In this document: positions 7,787-12,658 of the stretch, in pieces | How positions within the stretch are numbered: position 1 is the first letter of the stretch | Layout: each line of letters starts with the position of its first letter | Assembly: GCA_020631175.1 (NCBI GenBank) | Contig: JAHDHT010000005.1 | Location: 3,456-16,113, forward strand | Direction of reading: 5' to 3' | Source of the DNA: Chitinophagales bacterium | GTDB lineage: Bacteria > Bacteroidota > Bacteroidia > Chitinophagales > JAHDHT01 | Length of the DNA stretch: 12,658 nt | Notes under the pieces: generated by a model | What the model was told of the DNA's origin: nothing | Database searches by the model: none | What the model saw: only the letters and a program-made list of their open reading frames with translations | Made by a program: the position numbers and the translations under genes

Positions 7787-8262
7787 GACTGCTCAATTAA
7801 TACAACCGCATACGCACTTACTCCTTCCTCTCTTCCTACAAATCCCAATTTTTCAGTAGTCGTAGCTTTTATAGATATCTTTTGAACTTCTATGTTCATT
7901 GTTTCAGCTAGGACCGCTTTCATTTCAGGCAGATACGGCATTAGTTTTGGCTTTTGAAGACAAACGGTAGAGTCTATATTACCTACCTTATATCCTTCCT
8001 TCCGAATTAAAGCCATCACATCCTTTAATAATATTTTAGAGTCAACACCTTTAAGGGAAGGATCTGTATCAGGAAAGTGTTGGCCTATATCTCCAAGATT
8101 AGCGGCCCCAAGCAGTGCATCACAAATAACATGAATTAATACATCAGCATCAGAATGACCTGTGGCACCTTTATGATAATCTAAAACAATACCACCCAGA
8201 GTGAAGGTAGCGCCCTCCTCCAGTTGATGAACATCATAACCAAAGCCGACTCTAAAGGCCAA
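7783..8262 (-). CDS. ispF: 2-C-methyl-D-erythritol 2,4-cyclodiphosphate synthase
   Basis: This enzyme cyclises CDP-ME 2-phosphate to MEcPP in the cytoplasmic MEP pathway for isoprenoid precursors. At 159 residues it has the normal length. The zinc ligands D10, H12 (GFGYDVH) and H44 are present, as are GHSDADVLIH, the DALLGAANLGDIGQHFPDTDP block and KATTTEKLGFVGR. The start is TTG at 8262; the frame upstream reaches a stop with no ATG, and the family N-terminus begins at this point. Only two bases separate it from the porV stop, so translation is probably coupled to porV. Its 3' end overlaps the stop of the convergent response-regulator gene. Confidence 0.97.
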   Translation of the reverse strand: MAFRVGFGYDVHQLEEGATFTLGGIVLDYHKGATGHSDADVLIHVICDALLGAANLGDIGQHFPDTDPSLKGVDSKILLKDVMALIRKEGYKVGNIDSTVCLQKPKLMPYLPEMKAVLAETMNIEVQKISIKATTTEKLGFVGREEGVSAYAVVLIEQS

Positions 8263-8264
8263 GC

Positions 8265-9461
8265 TTAGTTTGCTGCATTAACATTATCGAAATCGAATAA
8301 TAGCGAGAAACGAAGTGTTCTTGCTAAAGGATGCTGGTTACCGGTAGTTGGCGCAAGGTAAGAAACATTAAGTCCGAATACATTGTACTTAACTCCCATA
8401 CCCATTGTAAAATACTTACGATTTCCTTTGGTAGCATGCTCATGGAAATAACCCATTCTCAATGCAAAAAGATCATTGTACCAATACTCTAAACCGGCAG
8501 AATACATAAACTCTCTTAATTCTTCTGCTCCACCACCCGGTGCATCACTAAAAGAACCGAAGATTCCGGGAATGGCATTGAAGTCTCTGTGATCAGGCTG
8601 ACCATTACCATCTAAATCATCTGCAACAGGAGTAGGAACCAATAATTTATTTACATCAACGGCAATGGTTAGTTTGTTGTAGTCATCAAATAAAAGATCA
8701 AGTGCTGTTCCAACACCTAAATTTGTCGGAATGAAATCTCTAACGGTATTGTCGTCTGTGTATGAAATCTTATTTCCGATGTTACTGATATTCATACCTA
8801 GATTTAAAATAGCATCAGAACTTCCTAAAGCGATATCGTTGGTATAATAAAAGCCAACATCTGCGGCAACAGCCTGACCTACTTTGATCTGGCTTCCGTT
8901 CACATTTTGCCCTTGAGCAAGATCAGAGTGGATGTATTTTAACACTAAACCAAGACCAACTGAATTAGATAGTTTTCTTGAATATCCGAAATCAAGATAA
9001 AATTCATTCGGTCGGTACTGCTGAAGATCCATCCCGTTAATGTCGGTAAACTGAATACTACCAAAAGAGAAATATCTAAGAGAACCTCCAATAGCCTGAA
9101 CATCATCCGGCTTTACATAAGCAGATAAGTTTGATAAATAGATATCATTAATTCCTAATTGTCTTAACCAGGGAGAAAATGAAACAGAAACACCCACCGG
9201 GTTTTCCGCAAAAGCCAGCTTACCTGAGTTCCAGTATAAAGAATTGGCATCAGGAGAAATGGCAATACCAACATCTCCCATAGCACCTGAACGAGCTTCT
9301 GAAGTAGCTCGCAACAATGGCACAGCTGTACTTACAACATTTATACAATCCTCTGAAGATGTTCCATTCGCTTCGCAAAAGCTAATTTGAGCAAATGAAG
9401 TATTAGAGATAACAGAGAATAAAAATACGCAGGTGAAAAATGAATATAATCGCGTAATCAT
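8265..9461 (-). CDS. porV: Type IX secretion system outer-membrane protein PorV (LptO)
   Basis: PorV is the outer-membrane barrel of the FadL type that collects substrates from the T9SS translocon and passes them to the PorU sortase complex. The 398-residue protein has a signal peptide (residues 1-24, cleavage SFA|QIS). It then shows family signatures: VPLLRATSEARSGAMGDVGIA, ANSLYWNSGKLAF, FGSFSDAPGG, EELREFMYSAGLEYWYN and a terminal LARTLRFSLLFDF strand. A 12-residue acidic stretch at about 282-293 has the spacing of a calcium-binding loop. It lies 51 bases after porU, its usual partner, and just ahead of ispF. The start at 9461 is ATG and fits the signal peptide. Length and motifs look intact. 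Confidence 0.96.
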   Translation of the reverse strand: MITRLYSFFTCVFLFSVISNTSFAQISFCEANGTSSEDCINVVSTAVPLLRATSEARSGAMGDVGIAISPDANSLYWNSGKLAFAENPVGVSVSFSPWLRQLGINDIYLSNLSAYVKPDDVQAIGGSLRYFSFGSIQFTDINGMDLQQYRPNEFYLDFGYSRKLSNSVGLGLVLKYIHSDLAQGQNVNGSQIKVGQAVAADVGFYYTNDIALGSSDAILNLGMNISNIGNKISYTDDNTVRDFIPTNLGVGTALDLLFDDYNKLTIAVDVNKLLVPTPVADDLDGNGQPDHRDFNAIPGIFGSFSDAPGGGAEELREFMYSAGLEYWYNDLFALRMGYFHEHATKGNRKYFTMGMGVKYNVFGLNVSYLAPTTGNQHPLARTLRFSLLFDFDNVNAAN

Positions 9462-9484
9462 ATAGATCTTAAAAAATTAGTGTG

Positions 9485-9492
9485 CAAAAATA
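9485..9492 (-). promoter_or_regulatory. Candidate -7 box for porV in the porU-porV gap
   Basis: Read on the minus strand this is TATTTTTG, an exact match to TAnnTTTG, placed so that a transcript would start about 15-18 bases before the porV ATG. No matching -33 TTTG lies at the right distance upstream. It could allow porV-ispF to be transcribed apart from porU, but the call rests on one short AT-rich motif. Confidence 0.28.
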
Positions 9493-9512
9493 ACACTTTT
9501 TTAGATGAATTA

Positions 9513-12500
9513 TTATTGCAGGATAACTAATTTTTGAAAGTCACTGATAATATGTTCGTCACCGTCAATCAGACTTATTTTATATAAATAGGTTCCTCTT
9601 CCAATTCGATTGCCGAATTCATCTAACCCATCCCAGCTCAATCCGGTAGATCTGAACCCTTCGGAAGGAATAACACCCTGTATGCTATTAATCATTTTAC
9701 CAGACAATGAATATATATTTACTACCGCTTTCAGGTCTCTTCCGGGGCGGTTATGTTCGAACATGAAAGTTGTATTCGTTGTAAACGGATTAGGATAATT
9801 AAGCACCTGACTTAATTGCATATCCTCATCATCTACAACAATAAACTCCAGATAAGCTTCTCCCCAGTTATTACAAACATCAAATGCTCTGACAACTACT
9901 GAATGCTTTCCGGGTGAAAGATTACTAAGCGGATAGCGAATGGTTCCTTTGGTATAATCATTCACTTCCGACAAATAAAATTCATTCAGAATGATAGCAT
10001 TTTGTTCATCACCGTCAATAACTGCAGTTAAATCATGACCAATTCCGTTACCTACTGTATTTATTCCCATTTGATCTTCCAGCTCTATATATAAAACAGG
10101 ATTAGCATTCGTCATTCCACCCGAAACAAAATTATTATCATTCATATATATATCAATGTCCGGTCCCGAAGCATCGCAATCTGTTTCATCAGAAATGCCA
10201 CCGATTAAAATAGAATCATCATAACCATGCGCATCGATCGAATTATTATCGTCTAGATAATAAGAGATTTTACCCTGACCAACTTTGAAGGTGATATCTT
10301 TAGGAACAATAAAATCGAATTCAAATAATCCATTAGTTACCGAAGCTGCTCCTTTAAATACAACATTTCTCTGAAGCATAAATGAGTCGACCTCACTATC
10401 CGGATCGTTAGCTCTCGTTTTATACTGAACAGCTTTATCAAATATGGTAGGGTAAACAATTCCATTAAAATCAGAAAGCAGTTCGTTGTTGTTCCCGGTA
10501 ATCTGACCGGAGATTGTAACCTTACTTAAAGCCTTAAGGGTGTCCGTTACCTGACCTATATCCTGCCCGTTCACTTTCGTAGTGCTTACATTGTATTCGG
10601 GGTAATTTAAAACTAAGGCAGGATCACCTAATAAAACAAACTTTCTTAAGTTAATTAAAATACCTTCAGGCATCGATAATAAATTATCAAAATAATCTTG
10701 TTTAGATAATTCTAAAACACGGCCTACAGGCATGTGTTCTCCATTCTCTCTGTTAAATAAATATTTTAAAAATGAACGGTTTAATGCGAGATTTTGATTA
10801 GCGTATACTACCCTAACCGTTGTTACAATCGCAATGCTGCCTCCTTCGGCTTTAATACACACTTCTTCACCGGCGCTGTGTTTACCCGGATTGTCGAAAT
10901 GACTAAAGCTACAAGTAGCCGTAATGAATAGAGGAAGCTTATATTTGTTCGTCCAAGAATCGATGTCTTTGAATTGAAGTATGCGCTCATGAGCCCAACC
11001 ATTTTCTCCACCATGACCAATATAATTCACGGCAAATGTTCCCGAAAATAAACGTTGATTTATAACCTCATTTACATTGCTGTATCTTGATCCGCCGGTA
11101 GTACTTTCCTGCTGATAAGTGTCGATATAAACTTTATCTAAATTAATTTCAGGATGGGTGACTTCCATATTGTCCATATGGATTTCTGCATGATCAAAAT
11201 GTAGGTTGCCGTCTTCGTCATCTGCAACAATTGTAAAATTGTTTCTCCAGTCACCTAATGTTTCCTGTACTTTATAATCATAGATTTTATCTACATAATC
11301 TCTTGCTTCCTGAACGCTCTTTGCCGGAATTCTACCAATGGCAAGATCAGGAATTCCAATATTATCCAGGTCATCACCTTCATTTAAATCTAATAAACCA
11401 AAATAATCATCGGTGGCATAAGTGTCGGTAGGGTCATTTGAATCCCAGGATTGGAAGGAAGGAACAAAGTTCGTGTTATCCGCTTTGAAAACAATATTTT
11501 TAAAGTCATACGAGGCATCACCAAAAAGTAAAAGAAACTTAGGCATTTCAGCTTCTGAACCAGCACGATCATAAAACATGCGAACAAAATTACGGATAGC
11601 CGTAACATCAGTCATCCCTCCTGAAAACTCATTATAAATTTGCTGAGGGCTTACGATTTCAACGCTGTATTTTTCTGAATGAAAATCTGCAACACGCTGA
11701 GCTTCACTTTTAAATTCTTCAGGAGAAACGATTAAATAATCAGTTTGTGGAAGTCCATGAAGGTTTTGATTTTCAACAGCACCTAGTGGCACCGTTTGAA
11801 AAACAGCACTTCCGTCAAAAGCAATATATTTTCTTAAAGTATTGCTCTCAGCTTTAAAACTAATTTGTCCTCCCGAATTACTAGTTTTCATTTTTCGGAT
11901 GGATGAAACATCACTTACTTCCCAAATTTCCGTACCAGCGGAAGCATTCGAAATTTGATATTCTGTTGTAGAACCTAAACCAATACTATTCCAGTCAGAA
12001 AAAACAAATTGACCATTATGCTGCTCAAGATTTAAATTTCCTCTTGCATTAATTTGGATATAATCTAACCAGGCAGACGATGAAGCAGTAGGTTGATTGT
12101 ATACCAAGTTAAAATTTAAATTATTGCTGCTAACGTTGTCGATATAAGTTGTTCGGTCAATATCAGTAAACGGGTATAAATAATTATCTGAAACCTGAGA
12201 AAAGAAATGTTGATTTGCGGCTGAACCATTTATAAAAACATCCATTGTGCTGCTTGAATTTGTCGAACGCCCGGCAGCTCTTGTGGTAACTTTTATTGGA
12301 TTATTAGTGATTAATGACGGTAATTGGAAATTAAAATCATAGGAAGTATTAAATTCAAATACTTCACCAAACCAGTCACGCCCGCTCCCAATTAAACTTG
12401 CCGATTCGGTTTCATGAACAGCCAATAAATCGTAACTATCAGAAGTTTGATTTGCAGGTCCGTCTATTTCATCGGCTTCCTGAATATTTCCTCCATCCGT

Positions 12501-12658
12501 ATCATTAACGTTTATGAAAACATAGTTTAATGTATCGTATAAATGATTTTGAAAAATATAGCGCGCTGCAATTTCATCATAATACCATTTGTCTGGTCCC
12601 TCTGCATAAAACAAAATGCGATCTCCTTCATCCATGCGATTATTTCCGTTGGCATCCT
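9513..12658 (-). CDS. porU: Type IX secretion system C25-type sortase PorU, 5' end beyond the window
   Basis: PorU is the surface sortase of the T9SS: it cleaves the C-terminal domain of cargo and joins the protein to a lipopolysaccharide anchor. From the first in-window ATG (12635) there are 1040 residues, but the frame stays open to the edge with family-like sequence (DANGNNRMDEGD), so that ATG is internal and the true start lies outside. The peptidase C25 (gingipain-like) domain spans about 297-675, with the catalytic pair H541 in YIGHGGENGW and C575 in TATCSF, 34 residues apart as in gingipains and PorU. GDASYDF and LLGDPAL flank the fold. A beta-sandwich region follows, then a C-terminal FlgD/T9SS-like domain starting NYPNPF (946). 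Both catalytic residues are kept, so activity is expected. Residue numbers count from the ATG at 12635. Confidence 0.96.
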   Translation of the reverse strand, partial: DANGNNRMDEGDRILFYAEGPDKWYYDEIAARYIFQNHLYDTLNYVFINVNDTDGGNIQEADEIDGPANQTSDSYDLLAVHETESASLIGSGRDWFGEVFEFNTSYDFNFQLPSLITNNPIKVTTRAAGRSTNSSSTMDVFINGSAANQHFFSQVSDNYLYPFTDIDRTTYIDNVSSNNLNFNLVYNQPTASSSAWLDYIQINARGNLNLEQHNGQFVFSDWNSIGLGSTTEYQISNASAGTEIWEVSDVSSIRKMKTSNSGGQISFKAESNTLRKYIAFDGSAVFQTVPLGAVENQNLHGLPQTDYLIVSPEEFKSEAQRVADFHSEKYSVEIVSPQQIYNEFSGGMTDVTAIRNFVRMFYDRAGSEAEMPKFLLLFGDASYDFKNIVFKADNTNFVPSFQSWDSNDPTDTYATDDYFGLLDLNEGDDLDNIGIPDLAIGRIPAKSVQEARDYVDKIYDYKVQETLGDWRNNFTIVADDEDGNLHFDHAEIHMDNMEVTHPEINLDKVYIDTYQQESTTGGSRYSNVNEVINQRLFSGTFAVNYIGHGGENGWAHERILQFKDIDSWTNKYKLPLFITATCSFSHFDNPGKHSAGEEVCIKAEGGSIAIVTTVRVVYANQNLALNRSFLKYLFNRENGEHMPVGRVLELSKQDYFDNLLSMPEGILINLRKFVLLGDPALVLNYPEYNVSTTKVNGQDIGQVTDTLKALSKVTISGQITGNNNELLSDFNGIVYPTIFDKAVQYKTRANDPDSEVDSFMLQRNVVFKGAASVTNGLFEFDFIVPKDITFKVGQGKISYYLDDNNSIDAHGYDDSILIGGISDETDCDASGPDIDIYMNDNNFVSGGMTNANPVLYIELEDQMGINTVGNGIGHDLTAVIDGDEQNAIILNEFYLSEVNDYTKGTIRYPLSNLSPGKHSVVVRAFDVCNNWGEAYLEFIVVDDEDMQLSQVLNYPNPFTTNTTFMFEHNRPGRDLKAVVNIYSLSGKMINSIQGVIPSEGFRSTGLSWDGLDEFGNRIGRGTYLYKISLIDGDEHIISDFQKLVILQ

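Noticed and set aside
9472..9507. Imperfect hairpin with A- and T-rich flanks between porU and porV, resembling a terminator
   Set aside because: The core stem is only about four base pairs (GTGT/ACAC) and the rest is low-complexity A/T pairing with a bulge; too weak to call a terminator or attenuator.
12633..12635. The ATG at 12633-12635 as the true start of PorU
   Set aside because: The frame is open upstream to the window edge with family-like residues (DANGNNR), no signal peptide follows this ATG, and PorU is normally longer; the real start lies outside the window.
1..12658. Mobile element, phage, defence system, CRISPR array or toxin-antitoxin pair
   Set aside because: No transposase, integrase, direct-repeat array, tRNA-linked duplication or defence-type domain was found; all long frames are accounted for by housekeeping, envelope, signalling and secretion genes.

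Overview
The window looks like an ordinary stretch of chromosome from a member of the Bacteroidota, most likely a Cytophagales-like marine or soil lineage. Three things point there: the paired type IX secretion genes porU and porV, which are restricted to this phylum; a very long outer-membrane protein joining a TolB-like propeller to a beta-barrel; and AT-rich DNA with weak or absent Shine-Dalgarno sequences, TAnnTTTG-like promoter boxes and several GTG or TTG starts. Genus assignment is inference. I see no tRNA, rRNA, CRISPR array, insertion sequence or prophage gene, and there is no gene-free stretch over 300 bases.

Left block (1-5347, minus strand): a probable operon read leftwards. It starts with the surface protein of about 1211 residues (signal peptide, degenerate peptidase-MA-like region, PD40/TolB-like repeats, acidic linker, outer-membrane barrel). 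Then come an EamA/DMT-family inner-membrane transporter and yicC, which overlaps the transporter by the four bases ATGA and runs off the left edge.

Middle block (5462-7786, plus strand), divergent from the surface protein: a glyoxalase-II-like metallo-beta-lactamase-fold hydrolase, a membrane histidine kinase with a PilJ/NarX-type sensing segment, and a single-domain CheY/Rcp1-like response regulator. Gaps are 36 and 21 bases, so they may be cotranscribed. The kinase and regulator form an evident two-component pair whose output must be by protein contact, because the regulator has no DNA-binding domain.

Right block (7783-12658, minus strand): porU (5' end beyond the right edge), porV and ispF, in that order of transcription. 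PorU and PorV are partners at the outer membrane: PorV shuttles type IX secretion cargo and PorU is the sortase that removes the cargo C-terminal domain and attaches the protein to the cell surface. ispF, an essential isoprenoid-pathway gene, follows porV with only two bases between them and starts with TTG. Its stop overlaps the stop of the convergent response regulator.

No clearly new system is visible. The observations most worth a second look are the architecture and degenerate protease motif of the large surface protein, a canonical 12-residue calcium-loop motif inside PorV, and the tight porV-ispF and regulator-ispF junctions.
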